A stretch of 64,000 nucleotides of DNA, from NCBI GenBank assembly GCA_944326255.1, contig CALVDG010000012.1, forward strand, positions 1 through 64,000, in the 5' to 3' direction. Below the pieces are notes generated by a model. That model ran no database searches, was not told the origin of the DNA, and was given only the letters and a program-made list of their open reading frames with translations. Positions 50,928 to 59,904 of this stretch are shown here, in pieces. Within the stretch, counting starts at the first letter, position 1; every line of letters starts with the position of its first letter. Made by a program: the position numbers and the translations under genes. This DNA comes from an uncultured Bacteroidales bacterium. Lineage in GTDB: Bacteria > Bacteroidota > Bacteroidia > Bacteroidales > UBA932.

Positions 50928-53789
50928 ATGCAGTTCCATAAAGTATTCATGACTATTACCGCATCTGTGGCAGCCGTCATATCGACAGTATGGCAGGCAG
51001 GGGCTGTATATGCGGACCGTCATGCGCGTGTAGAGCAGCTGCAGCAGGATTCCCTGGCGCGTCAGAGTAATCTGCAGATTCTTCCGGACATGTCCGTGGC
51101 GGTGCCTGATTCAGTATTGCGGGACAGTTCGGCATTGGATACTCTCCAGGTCAATGCGGACTCTTTGCCGGTGCCGGATTCGCTTGAGGCTGCCGATTCT
51201 CTTTTCAGGCCGGACACTACGGTGCAGGGTGGTATGTTGGAGCAGCCGGCATTCTCTACAGCCGTGGATTCTGTTGTGGAGGACTTCTCTTCCGGACGGA
51301 AGATGATTTATTATTACGGTGATGCCAGCGTTACTTACGGTGACATGACTCTGAAGGCGGAGTATATGCAGTACGATGTGGACCGTCAGGTAGTGTATGC
51401 GGCCGGTGTGGCCGATACGGCGGGAGTGATTACGGGCAAACCGGAGATGACCCAGGCTGGCAAGACATATTCGATGGACAATGTGTTCTACAACTTCAAG
51501 ACATCGAAGGCCAGGATAAAGAATATGGTCACATCGGAGACTGACGGTGTGATGAGAGGTGAGAACCTCAATATGATGCCGGACAGGTCCATCAACATCT
51601 CAGGCGGAAAGTATTCGGTCTGCGATCTGGATCATCCGCATTTTTATCTGAGGATGACCAAGGCCAAGGTAGAGACCGAACCCAAGCAGAAGACTGTATT
51701 CGGCCCGGCATATCTGGTGTTGGCCGATGTTCCGCTGTATCCTCTGATGCTGCCGTTCGGCTTCGTGCCAAAGCAGAAAGACAGGGCCAGCGGTATACTT
51801 TTCCCCACTTTCGGAGAAGAGGCTGCCAGGGGACTGTTTATCAAGGATGGAGGTTTTTATCTGGTTCTCGGGGATTATTTTGACGTTGCTCTTACAGGAA
51901 CAATATTCACAAAGGGCTCGTGGAGTGTCAATATGTCCACGCGGTATAAGCTCAGGTATAAGTTCAACGGTACATTTGACCTGACATTTTCCAATGATCA
52001 GACAGGAGAGAAAGGAAGTGCGGACTTTTTCCAGACGCAGAACTTCAGTTTCAAGTGGAGTCATACACAGGATCCGAAAGCCAGGCCGGGAACGTCATTC
52101 AGGGCTTCGGTCAACTTCTCAAGCCCGTCCAACAACAAGTACAACTATACCAGCGTCAATGAGGCGCTGAACAGTCAGGTGTCGTCATCCATATCCTATT
52201 CGAGGACGTGGAGTGCTTTGAGTGTGTCGGTAAATGCCCTGCACAGCCAGAATTCCAGAGACAGTTCCTATGCCATTACATTCCCTAACATCACCTTGAA
52301 TGTAAACAGATTCTATCCGTTCAAGAGAAAGAACAGGGTTGGGGGAGAGAAATGGTATGAGCAGTTCGCCCTGAGTTACAGCACGACTCTGCAGAACAAG
52401 ATAAACTTCAAGGCCAGTGAGGTGCACGATCCGGACTTCTGGGACAAGATGCAGACAGGAATGACCCATAATTTCTCCATAGGTCTGCCTACTTTCACTT
52501 TGTTTAAATATATAACACTGGCTCCTTCTGTGTCCTACGGGATGAACTGGTATTTCAGCTCGCAGAATCAGTATTACAATCCTGAAACCGACAAAGTGGA
52601 GACGACCCGTACCGGACTTTTCGAGGATTTCGGCATAAGTCAGGACTTTTCCGCCAGTGCGTCTTTGAGTACCCGTCTGTACGGTATGTTCAATTTCCGG
52701 CGTGGCAAGCTCAAGGCTGTCAGGCATATGATATCGCCTTCAATTACAGTCAGCTATGCGCCTGAGATGGGAACGGCCATGAACGGATACAGAGTCTACA
52801 ATTATACAGACATACACGGAGAGCAGCATACGGTCGAGTATAACAAGTGGTCAGGAGGCCTGTACAGTCCTCCATCGCCCGGTGAGACGGCCTCTATAGG
52901 TTTCCAGTTGGGCAACAACGTGGAAGCCAAGGTGGTGGACAGAAAGGACACCACAGGAACCGGGCTTAAAAAGATAAAGCTCATAGACAACCTGAACCTT
53001 TCAGGAAACTACAATTTCCTGGCGGACTCTATGAAGTTGTCCAATATCAACGTCAATCTGACCACTAATGTACTGGAAAAAGTAAGCGTCTCTGCCGGTA
53101 TGACTCTCGATCCCTATGCGGTGGATTACCGTGGCCGCAGGTACAATCAGTTCAATGTGGTGCAGACAGGACGGCTGGCCCGTCTGACCAACGCCAATGT
53201 GTCTCTAAGTTTCAGCCTCTCCGGAGAGGGTGCCGGCAAAGGCAATGACGGATCCGGAGGCGGTGTCAACAGAGGTGGCGGAGGCAATAGAGGAGGTGCT
53301 CCATCCGGAGTGTTTGACGGTGGCGGAGGAGGCGGTGTGACTATGTCCGGAGAATCCCCGGCCTATACGCGGGTGTTCTATCATCCTGTTACAGGGGAAT
53401 ATATACCCGGAGGATGGATATACTATCTTAACCCCAATGTGCCGTGGTCAGTGTCATTCAACTATTCCTATAATTATTCAAGGACATACCAGTACAGCAA
53501 TGATCAGCTTATTGCCAGGGACAATCATACCCAGACTCTGAATATCAACGGTCAGGTAAGGCTGACCAAAGCCTTGAACCTCAATCTTACAACTGGATTT
53601 GATCTTACAAAGATGAAACTGACCACGACCCAGATAAGCGCCACTTACGACCTGCATTGCTTTGAGATATCCTTTTCGTGGGTGCCTCTCGGGCAGTGGA
53701 AGCAGTGGAATTTCAGAATCAATGCCAAGGCAGCGGCACTTGCGGACCTGCTGTCATACCGCAAAGGTTCGTCCGAATGGGATAATTAA
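50928..53789 (+). CDS. lptD: LPS-assembly protein LptD homologue
   Basis: A 953-aa outer-membrane protein with an N-terminal signal region and a Ser/Asp/Val-rich linker, then an OstA/LptD-N jellyroll-like domain (~130-280: YYGDASVTYGDMTLKAEYMQYD, then DVPLYPLMLPFGFVP). A large beta-barrel of alternating aromatic strands ends SWVPLGQWKQWNFRINAKAA. It inserts LPS into the outer leaflet. A glycine-rich insertion of ~40 residues (766-808, e.g. RGGGGNRGG, DGGGGGG) interrupts the late barrel, probably in a surface loop. No LptE-like gene is adjacent. Confidence 0.88.
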   Translation: MQFHKVFMTITASVAAVISTVWQAGAVYADRHARVEQLQQDSLARQSNLQILPDMSVAVPDSVLRDSSALDTLQVNADSLPVPDSLEAADSLFRPDTTVQGGMLEQPAFSTAVDSVVEDFSSGRKMIYYYGDASVTYGDMTLKAEYMQYDVDRQVVYAAGVADTAGVITGKPEMTQAGKTYSMDNVFYNFKTSKARIKNMVTSETDGVMRGENLNMMPDRSINISGGKYSVCDLDHPHFYLRMTKAKVETEPKQKTVFGPAYLVLADVPLYPLMLPFGFVPKQKDRASGILFPTFGEEAARGLFIKDGGFYLVLGDYFDVALTGTIFTKGSWSVNMSTRYKLRYKFNGTFDLTFSNDQTGEKGSADFFQTQNFSFKWSHTQDPKARPGTSFRASVNFSSPSNNKYNYTSVNEALNSQVSSSISYSRTWSALSVSVNALHSQNSRDSSYAITFPNITLNVNRFYPFKRKNRVGGEKWYEQFALSYSTTLQNKINFKASEVHDPDFWDKMQTGMTHNFSIGLPTFTLFKYITLAPSVSYGMNWYFSSQNQYYNPETDKVETTRTGLFEDFGISQDFSASASLSTRLYGMFNFRRGKLKAVRHMISPSITVSYAPEMGTAMNGYRVYNYTDIHGEQHTVEYNKWSGGLYSPPSPGETASIGFQLGNNVEAKVVDRKDTTGTGLKKIKLIDNLNLSGNYNFLADSMKLSNINVNLTTNVLEKVSVSAGMTLDPYAVDYRGRRYNQFNVVQTGRLARLTNANVSLSFSLSGEGAGKGNDGSGGGVNRGGGGNRGGAPSGVFDGGGGGGVTMSGESPAYTRVFYHPVTGEYIPGGWIYYLNPNVPWSVSFNYSYNYSRTYQYSNDQLIARDNHTQTLNINGQVRLTKALNLNLTTGFDLTKMKLTTTQISATYDLHCFEISFSWVPLGQWKQWNFRINAKAAALADLLSYRKGSSEWDN

Positions 53790-53817
53790 TTTATTGTTAA
53801 CTAAATATTTAAAAGAG

Positions 53818-54195
53818 ATGAAAAAAGTGATATCATCCCCTCTGGCTCCGGCCGCAGTGGGACCCTACAGTCAGGCAATTGAAACAAACGGAACATTGTA
53901 CGTGTCGGGACAGCTTCCGATAGATGCCGCTACAGGTAAGTTCCCCGAGGGTGGAGTAAGAGAACAGCTTGAGCAGGTATTCAAGAATATCGGCCATGTG
54001 CTCTCAGAAGCCGGCTATGACTTCAGCAATGTGATCAAGACTACGGTGTACTTGCAGGATATGGCTGATTTCGGCACTCTGAATGAAGTGTATTCGAAGT
54101 ACTTCAGCGAACCCTATCCGGCCCGCGTGGCTTTTCAGGTGGCCGCGCTTCCCAAAGGCGCATTGGCAGAGGCTGAGGTAATAGCAGTTAAATAA
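53818..54195 (+). CDS. ridA: RidA family enamine/imine deaminase
   Basis: A 125-aa trimeric enzyme clearing reactive 2-aminoacrylate. Signatures are [54 protein letters not shown] and, at the C-terminus, [24 protein letters not shown] with the substrate-binding Arg and Glu. The start is ATG 53818; longer frames run into lptD. rho starts 9 nt after its stop. Confidence 0.94.
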   Translation: MKKVISSPLAPAAVGPYSQAIETNGTLYVSGQLPIDAATGKFPEGGVREQLEQVFKNIGHVLSEAGYDFSNVIKTTVYLQDMADFGTLNEVYSKYFSEPYPARVAFQVAALPKGALAEAEVIAVK

Positions 54196-54203
54196 GTTTG
54201 CAG

Positions 54204-56009
54204 ATGTACGGAATACTGGAATTACATTCGAAAAGTCTGGATGAACTCACTGCCATAGCCAGGGAATTGGGTATCAAAAAGGCCGAGTCGATGTCGAAGG
54301 AGGATCTGGTCTATAAGATACTGGATGAGCAGGCTGTTCAGAGCGATGAAGTGCCCCGTCTGAAGAGACGCCGCAGCAGGATACCCAAGACTCCTGCCGG
54401 AGAGTCGGTGCAGACGGAGGAGGCGGCCAAAGCAGTGAGACCTGCTGTGCTGGATGCCGAGGATAAGACCCCGGAAACGGCTCCTGCCGGAGAGGCTCCG
54501 GTGAAGAGGAAACGCGGCCGTCCGAAGAAGAACTCTGTCCCCGAGGCAGCGGCTTCTGCAGCAGAAGCACCGCAGGCTGAGGTTAAGCCGTCGGAGACAG
54601 AGAAAGAGGAGGCCGCTGCCCAGCCCAAGGCAACGGAGCGGCGTTCGGAACAGACTCCTTCTCAGGCGGCACCGACGGCAAAGCAACCGGGTACGCACAG
54701 AGGTCGGAAGCGTACTCCCCGTGGACAGAATCAAGCCCAGCCCCAGCAGCAGGAGCAGAATCCCGTTGCGGTTGAGCGGCCTCAGCAGCAGAATGTCGCT
54801 TCTGAAAGCCAGCCCGCACCTGAGACCAGACAGCCTAGGGAGGAGCACAGAAAAAGAGAAGATTTCCAGCAGAAGCCGGCCAGAGTCGAGTACGAGGGTA
54901 TTGTGGAGGCTCAGGGCGTGCTGGAGATTATGCCTGACGGTTACGGATTTCTCCGCTCGTCTGACTACAACTATCTGAACTCACCTGACGACATCTATGT
55001 GTCGCAGAACCAGATAAAGTCATATGCTCTGAAGACAGGAGATACCATTATAGGCGAGATACGTCCGCCGCGCGAGGGCGACAAGTATTTCCCTCTGGTG
55101 AAGATTCATACCATCAACGGCCGTACCCCCGAGTACATCAGGGACAGAGTGCCTTTTGACTTCCTGACTCCCCTTTTCCCCGACGAGAAATTCACTCTTA
55201 CAGGCAACGGTCACAATGACCTTTCGTGCAGGGTGGTGGATCTGTTCACCCCGATAGGAAAGGGACAGCGCGGACTTATCGTAGCCCAGCCCAAGACAGG
55301 TAAGACCATACTGCTTAAGTCCATAGCCAATGCCATAGCGGACAATCATCCCGAGGTCTATATGATAGTGCTTCTGATAGACGAGCGTCCCGAGGAGGTT
55401 ACGGACATGGCCCGCAGTGTCAAGGCCGAGGTGGTGGCCTCTACTTTCGACGAGCCCGCTGAGAGGCATGTGAAGGTGGCCAGCATCGTGCTGGAAAAGG
55501 CGAAGCGTCTGGTGGAGTGCGGCCACGACGTGGTCATATTCCTGGACTCCATTACCCGTCTGGCCCGCGCCTTCAATACTGTGCAGCCGGCTTCAGGCAA
55601 GGTGCTCTCTGGAGGTGTGGATGCCAACGCGCTTCACAAGCCCAAGCGATTCTTCGGCGCGGCCCGCAATATTGAGAACGGCGGTTCCCTGACGATTCTT
55701 GCCACGGCCCTGACCGACACAGGCTCCAAGATGGATGAGGTGATCTTCGAGGAGTTCAAGGGTACCGGCAACATGGAGCTGCAGCTGGACCGCAAGCTCG
55801 CCAACAAGCGTATTTTCCCTGCAGTGGACGTCACTCTCAGCAGTACCCGCCGCGATGACCTGCTTCTGAGCAAGGACACCATCAACCGTATGTGGATTCT
55901 CCGCAACTATCTGGCCGACATGACCAGCGTGGAGGCCATGGAATTCATGAAGAAGCAGTTGGAGGGGACGGTAAGCAATGAGGAGTTCCTGATATCCATG
56001 AATGGATAG
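54204..56009 (+). CDS. rho: Transcription termination factor Rho with long disordered insertion
   Basis: A 601-aa hexameric RNA helicase; the start is ATG 54204 (a TTG lies two codons upstream). The N-terminal helical RHO-N is [37 protein letters not shown]. Residues ~55-225 are low complexity (Pro, Gln, Ala, Glu, Arg, Lys, with KRKRGRPKK and Q-rich stretches). The RNA-binding cold-shock fold is [22 protein letters not shown]. Walker A is [15 protein letters not shown] near residue 365. The insertion resembles the disordered region of Bacteroides thetaiotaomicron Rho, known to drive condensates. Confidence 0.96.
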   Translation: MYGILELHSKSLDELTAIARELGIKKAESMSKEDLVYKILDEQAVQSDEVPRLKRRRSRIPKTPAGESVQTEEAAKAVRPAVLDAEDKTPETAPAGEAPVKRKRGRPKKNSVPEAAASAAEAPQAEVKPSETEKEEAAAQPKATERRSEQTPSQAAPTAKQPGTHRGRKRTPRGQNQAQPQQQEQNPVAVERPQQQNVASESQPAPETRQPREEHRKREDFQQKPARVEYEGIVEAQGVLEIMPDGYGFLRSSDYNYLNSPDDIYVSQNQIKSYALKTGDTIIGEIRPPREGDKYFPLVKIHTINGRTPEYIRDRVPFDFLTPLFPDEKFTLTGNGHNDLSCRVVDLFTPIGKGQRGLIVAQPKTGKTILLKSIANAIADNHPEVYMIVLLIDERPEEVTDMARSVKAEVVASTFDEPAERHVKVASIVLEKAKRLVECGHDVVIFLDSITRLARAFNTVQPASGKVLSGGVDANALHKPKRFFGAARNIENGGSLTILATALTDTGSKMDEVIFEEFKGTGNMELQLDRKLANKRIFPAVDVTLSSTRRDDLLLSKDTINRMWILRNYLADMTSVEAMEFMKKQLEGTVSNEEFLISMNG

Positions 56010-56132
56010 TTTTCGCGTGATAAGCGGTAATCTGCTGCGTTGTCTACGGCATCACGGTTCGGTCATTTACGTCGGTAAACTCCCTCGCCGTGAGCCTTGA
56101 CGCCTTGCATGTCACCGCTTATCACGCGAAAA
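56010..56132. repeat. 123-bp nested inverted-repeat element after rho
   Basis: Outer arms TTTTCGCGTGATAAGCGGT (56010-56028) and its exact complement (56114-56132) enclose further nested pairs: GCGT/ACGC (56037-56040/56100-56103), GGCATCACGG/CCGTGAGCC (56048-56057/56088-56096, one bulge) and TTTAC/GTAAA (56066-56070/56075-56079). The whole element can fold as one long interrupted hairpin. It begins directly after the rho stop. It may be a structured RNA, a MITE-like repeat or a site acting on rho mRNA. Confidence 0.75.
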
Positions 56133-56160
56133 CACTTCGGTAGAGGCGGTATAAAATAAA

Positions 56161-56196
56161 AAATCCGGCAGGAGAAAGACCTGTCGGATTTTTTTA
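56161..56196. terminator. Bidirectional terminator between rho and ferredoxin
   Basis: AAATCCGGCAGG and CCTGTCGGATTT form a 12-bp stem (one G-U) with a 7-nt loop, followed by T-run on the plus strand and preceded by an A-rich run that is a T-run on the minus strand. It serves both the rho and the ferredoxin transcripts. Confidence 0.85.
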
Positions 56197-56213
56197 TGAT
56201 GTTAAGTGAAAAT

Positions 56214-56384
56214 TTATGCCGGTGAGATAGCTCCGTTGGGACAAGCGTCTACGCATGAGCCGCAGTCAGCGCAAGTGTCAGGATCAATTGAGTAAACATC
56301 TCCGGCGGAAATGGCTCCCAGAGGGCATTCGTCGATGCAGGAACCACATGCTACGCAAGCATCAGGATCAATTTTGTGTGCCAT
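56214..56384 (-). CDS. 2[4Fe-4S] ferredoxin
   Basis: A 56-aa clostridial-type ferredoxin, started at ATG 56382-56384 ([16 protein letters not shown]). Two Cys motifs, [12 protein letters not shown] and [12 protein letters not shown], bind two [4Fe-4S] clusters. It is a low-potential electron carrier and is a plausible partner for NfnAB and for any bifurcating EtfAB, although those genes are 20 kb away. Confidence 0.95.
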   Translation of the reverse strand: MAHKIDPDACVACGSCIDECPLGAISAGDVYSIDPDTCADCGSCVDACPNGAISPA

Positions 56385-56417
56385 AATTAAAATGTAGTTT
56401 GTTGTTATAATTTCCCG

Positions 56418-56465
56418 CAAATATAGTCAATATTTCCCATTATCGGCTAGAAAAGACTATATTTG
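56418..56465. promoter_or_regulatory. Symmetric divergent promoters of ferredoxin and DUF1573 genes
   Basis: CAAATATAGTC (56418-56428) and GACTATATTTG (56455-56465) are exact reverse complements. Each contains a -7 TATATTTG, one for the ferredoxin (minus) and one for the DUF1573 gene (plus). No good -33 TTTG is seen for either. Confidence 0.6.
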
Positions 56466-56488
56466 CCCAAGATTTTAGCAATACGTAT

Positions 56489-57583
56489 ATGAGAGGTCGG
56501 ATATTCAGTATGATAGTCCTGCTGTCGGCTGTGATGGCCGGAGCGTTCAGGGCAGGTGCGCAGAATGTCTTTGAGCAGACAGTCTCCTTTGACAAGGTCA
56601 TCCATGATTTCGGAGATATAATGATTGCGGACGGGCCGCAGAAATGCACGTTCGTGATGAAGAATGTCGGAGACAGGCCTGTCGCGATATCCAGGGTGGT
56701 CACTTCATGCGGCTGTACCGAGCCGTCATGGACCGAGGCACCCATAATGCCTGGAAAGTCGGGGGAGATATCCGTGGTCTTCTCCAATGACCAGGGACCT
56801 TATCCGTTCAACAAGTCCGTAACCGTCTATGTGTCGGGTCTCACCAAGCCTGTGGTATTGAAAGTCAGGGGTGTGGCCCATGACAAGGCGAAGAGCCTGT
56901 CCGAGCTCTTTCCGTCTGCATACGGACCTCTGGGCTTCAGGGAGACATGGGTGTCCATGGGACAGATAGACCAGGGACTGGCCAGAAGCGTGGAAGTGGA
57001 AGTGGCCAATACTTCCGGCCGCGACATAGAGGTACGGTTTGAGGACATGACTCCCGGCTTGTCCGTGTCCCTGCCGGAAAATGTCGTACCGGCGAAATCC
57101 AAGGCCAGGATTACTTGTGTGGTGGACACCCGCAGAACTTCCGGAGAGAGGTGGGGCAAGACTCCTTTCACTTTCTCTGTCGTCGTCAACGGTACCAAGT
57201 ATTCCCGGGTGTTTACGGTGGAGGCTCTTATAAAGGAGAATTTTTCCGACCTGTCGGATACGCAGAAGCGTGCCGGTGCCTTGCCTCAGTTTGAATCCTC
57301 GTCCCTGGAACTGGGGACTGTGGATGCAGGTACGGTACTTACAGGCAAGTTTACTGTCAAGAATATCGGCAAGGATTCCTTCAGAATATACAAGGCCGAT
57401 GCCAGTGAACCGGGTCTGTCCGTCAGCCTGCCGGAACCGGTGCTCTACGGAGAGAGCGGGACACTGGAGATCAGTGTGGATACTTCCGGACAGAGCGGCG
57501 AGGTGCTCAATGTCGTAACACTGATTACGAACTCGCCTTCCAGGCCGATAATCAATCTATTTGTAATATATACCGTAAGATAA
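56489..57583 (+). CDS. DUF1573 domain-containing secreted protein
   Basis: A 364-aa periplasmic protein with a signal peptide (MRGRIFSMIVLLSAVMAGAFRAGA). It has tandem Ig-like DUF1573 modules: residues ~28-125 (FDKVIHDFGDIMIADGPQKCTFVMKNVGDRPVAISRVVTSCGCTEPSW), a middle module, and a third at ~265-363 (LELGTVDAGTVLTGKFTVKNIGKDSFRIYKADASEPGLSV). The SCGCT motif is diagnostic. The family is frequent in Bacteroidetes and has no defined function. meaB follows after 7 nt. Confidence 0.9.
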   Translation: MRGRIFSMIVLLSAVMAGAFRAGAQNVFEQTVSFDKVIHDFGDIMIADGPQKCTFVMKNVGDRPVAISRVVTSCGCTEPSWTEAPIMPGKSGEISVVFSNDQGPYPFNKSVTVYVSGLTKPVVLKVRGVAHDKAKSLSELFPSAYGPLGFRETWVSMGQIDQGLARSVEVEVANTSGRDIEVRFEDMTPGLSVSLPENVVPAKSKARITCVVDTRRTSGERWGKTPFTFSVVVNGTKYSRVFTVEALIKENFSDLSDTQKRAGALPQFESSSLELGTVDAGTVLTGKFTVKNIGKDSFRIYKADASEPGLSVSLPEPVLYGESGTLEISVDTSGQSGEVLNVVTLITNSPSRPIINLFVIYTVR

Positions 57584-57590
57584 TAAGACC

Positions 57591-58712
57591 ATGAACAATA
57601 AATCCGACAGACAGGGAGACTTCTTCGATGAGTATCATCATGACGACTCTGCCCTGGTGATGAACGAAGGGATAGAACAGCCGCCTATAGTAAACCCTTA
57701 CCTCAGCAATATCGTCCGCAGGCGCCGTTCGGTCATGACGGTGGACGACTATATGAAAGGTATCGTAGAGGGCAATACCATAGTGCTCAGCCAGGCCATC
57801 ACTTTGGTGGAGAGTTCCCTGCCCGAGCACCGGGATATGGCGCACGAACTGATAGTCCGCTGCCTGGAGTACTCCAAGCGCAAGGAGTCCATGCGTATCG
57901 GCATCACCGGTGTGCCCGGGGCCGGCAAGAGTACTTTCATAGAGGCATTCGGCAATCTAGTAACAGCAAAGGGGCACCGCCTGGCCGTACTGGCCATAGA
58001 TCCAAGCAGCGAGAAGACCAAGGGCAGTATCCTTGGAGACAAGACCCGTATGGAGACTCTCTGCAACAATCCCATGGCGTTCATCCGTCCCAGTCCATCC
58101 GCCGGCTCTCTCGGCGGTGTGGCCCGCAAGACCCGCGAGACCATCCTGCTGTGCGAGGCCGCAGGCTATGACGTCGTCTTCATAGAGACAGTAGGTGTCG
58201 GTCAGTCCGAGACGGCCGTACACTCGATGAGCGATTTCTTCCTGCTGATTCTCATTTCAGGAGCCGGGGATGACCTGCAGGGCATCAAGCGCGGAGTCAT
58301 GGAGATGTCGGATCTGATAACGGTAAACAAGGCCGACGGCAACAATGTGGAGAAAGCCAACATGGCCCGTGCCCTGTATGCCAACGCCCTACATCTGTTT
58401 CCTCCCACTGAGTCCGGATGGACACCTACGGCACTGACGGCATCATCCGTGGAGAAGACTGGTCTGGAGGATATCTGGGCGATGATGGAAAAGTATTTCG
58501 CATTGGTGAAAGGCAACGGCTATTACTGGCACCGCCGCCGGGAACAGGACCGCTACTGGATGTACGAGACCATAAACAATTCTCTGAAAGATATGTTCTA
58601 CGACAATCCGAAAGTGGCTGCGGCCATGCCGGATTATGAGAAAGCAGTGCTGGACGGCAAGATAGACTCGTTCTCCGCTGCCGGTGAGCTGCTCAAACTC
58701 TACAAAGGATGA
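57591..58712 (+). CDS. meaB: Methylmalonyl-CoA mutase-associated GTPase MeaB
   Basis: A 373-aa G3E GTPase that protects and loads B12-dependent methylmalonyl-CoA mutase. Walker A is IGITGVPGAGKSTFIEAFG. It is followed by LAIDPSSEKTKGSILGDKTRME, PSPSAGSLGGVARKTRE, IETVGVGQSETAVHSMSDFF and the guanine motif TVNKADG. The mutase genes are not in the window; the pathway makes propionate or succinate. The next gene overlaps by 4 nt (ATGA). Confidence 0.94.
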   Translation: MNNKSDRQGDFFDEYHHDDSALVMNEGIEQPPIVNPYLSNIVRRRRSVMTVDDYMKGIVEGNTIVLSQAITLVESSLPEHRDMAHELIVRCLEYSKRKESMRIGITGVPGAGKSTFIEAFGNLVTAKGHRLAVLAIDPSSEKTKGSILGDKTRMETLCNNPMAFIRPSPSAGSLGGVARKTRETILLCEAAGYDVVFIETVGVGQSETAVHSMSDFFLLILISGAGDDLQGIKRGVMEMSDLITVNKADGNNVEKANMARALYANALHLFPPTESGWTPTALTASSVEKTGLEDIWAMMEKYFALVKGNGYYWHRRREQDRYWMYETINNSLKDMFYDNPKVAAAMPDYEKAVLDGKIDSFSAAGELLKLYKG

Positions 58713-59800
58713 TCTGGCATCTGCTCAGGGATGTAGTGCTCAATGCTTATCTCATCACCAGCCTGGTCATGGTGATGATGATCATGATAGAGTATGTCAA
58801 CGTGGCTTCCGCAGGGCGGTGGTTCGGCCGTCTGCAGGGCTCTCCGCTGCGTCAGGTGGCGGCAGGGGCCCTGCTCGGACTCATACCCGGATGCATAGGC
58901 GGGTTCGCCGCGGTGTCGCTGTACTCTCACGGCATCATCAGCATGGGCTCTCTGGTGGCGGCCATGATCTCCTCCTCGGGGGACGAGTCCTTCGTCATGC
59001 TGGCCATGATTCCCCGTCAGGCACTCATACTCTTTGCGGTGCTCTTTGTCCTGGCCATCGTGTGCGGTCTGTTGACCGACCTGATGTTCCGGAAGCATCC
59101 CCTCAGGGTTCACTGTGATCCGGGATTTGAACTGCATGAGGCCAACAAAGGGGAGTTCCCCAATATCTTCCGGCTGTCTTCGTATAAAGTGATGCGCGGC
59201 TCCGGAAAGGAACGGATCGTGCTGATGGTGGCCATTCTGATATTCGTGGCCGCTGTCTTCTCCGGCTTCCTGGAGCATGAGCACGTGGGCGGAGAAGCAG
59301 CGGAGGTGCCATCGGCGCTTCCTTTTAATTTTCTCAGCGAGAGGTGGATGAATGTCCTGTTCGCAGTCCTGAGTGTCTTTGTAGTATTGCTGGTGGCGGC
59401 CTCTTCCGAGCACTTTGTAAAGGAGCATCTGTGGCATCACGTTATCCGCAAGCACGCGCTCAAGACCTTTTTGTGGACGGCCGGCGCACTGGCCGTGATA
59501 ACCGTGGTCATGCATTATGTCAATATCGGAGACTGGCTGAAGGACAACACATATTATCTGCTGATTCTGGCCGCTTTGATCGGTATGATCCCGGAGTCGG
59601 GTCCGCACATGGTCTTCATCTCCCTTTTCGCAGGCGGAATAGTGCCGTTTTCCGTGCTCCTTACCAGCTCCATGTCGCAGGACGGCCATACCTCCCTGCC
59701 GTTGCTGGCCTCCAGTACCCGCAGTTTCCTGGTCGCGAAGATTCTCAATGCTATCTTCGCAATCCTTGTCGGCAGCATCTTCTACCTCTTCGGCCTGTAG
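58709..59800 (+). CDS. Putative manganese/arsenic-type transporter (ArsP_2 family)
   Basis: A 363-aa inner-membrane protein with about ten hydrophobic segments in two similar halves. One half carries LLGLIPGCIGGFAAVSLYSHGIISMGSL then SSSGDESFVMLAM; the other LIGMIPESGPHMVFISLFAGGIVPFSVL then SSMSQDGHTSLPLLASS. The inverted pseudo-repeat with GxIPxxG is typical of the putative Mn transporter/ArsP_2 family. A His-rich loop (FLEHEHVGG; SSEHFVKEHLWHHVI) may bind metal. The start overlaps the meaB stop by 4 nt. The substrate is unproven. Confidence 0.78.
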   Translation: MIWHLLRDVVLNAYLITSLVMVMMIMIEYVNVASAGRWFGRLQGSPLRQVAAGALLGLIPGCIGGFAAVSLYSHGIISMGSLVAAMISSSGDESFVMLAMIPRQALILFAVLFVLAIVCGLLTDLMFRKHPLRVHCDPGFELHEANKGEFPNIFRLSSYKVMRGSGKERIVLMVAILIFVAAVFSGFLEHEHVGGEAAEVPSALPFNFLSERWMNVLFAVLSVFVVLLVAASSEHFVKEHLWHHVIRKHALKTFLWTAGALAVITVVMHYVNIGDWLKDNTYYLLILAALIGMIPESGPHMVFISLFAGGIVPFSVLLTSSMSQDGHTSLPLLASSTRSFLVAKILNAIFAILVGSIFYLFGL

Positions 59801-59846
59801 GACGCATGGTCTTTAAGGACAAATAGATGTGTTTAGAGGGTAATTT

Positions 59847-59879
59847 TTTGCAAAATATTCTGAATATTCCATATCTTTG
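59847..59879 (+). promoter_or_regulatory. Promoter of secA
   Basis: TTTG (59847-59850), a 21-nt spacer and TATCTTTG (59872-59879) match the Bacteroidetes consensus. It lies 25 bp before the secA ATG. Confidence 0.8.
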
Positions 59880-59904
59880 TAAGTTGTACAAAAATATGTT
59901 TTAG

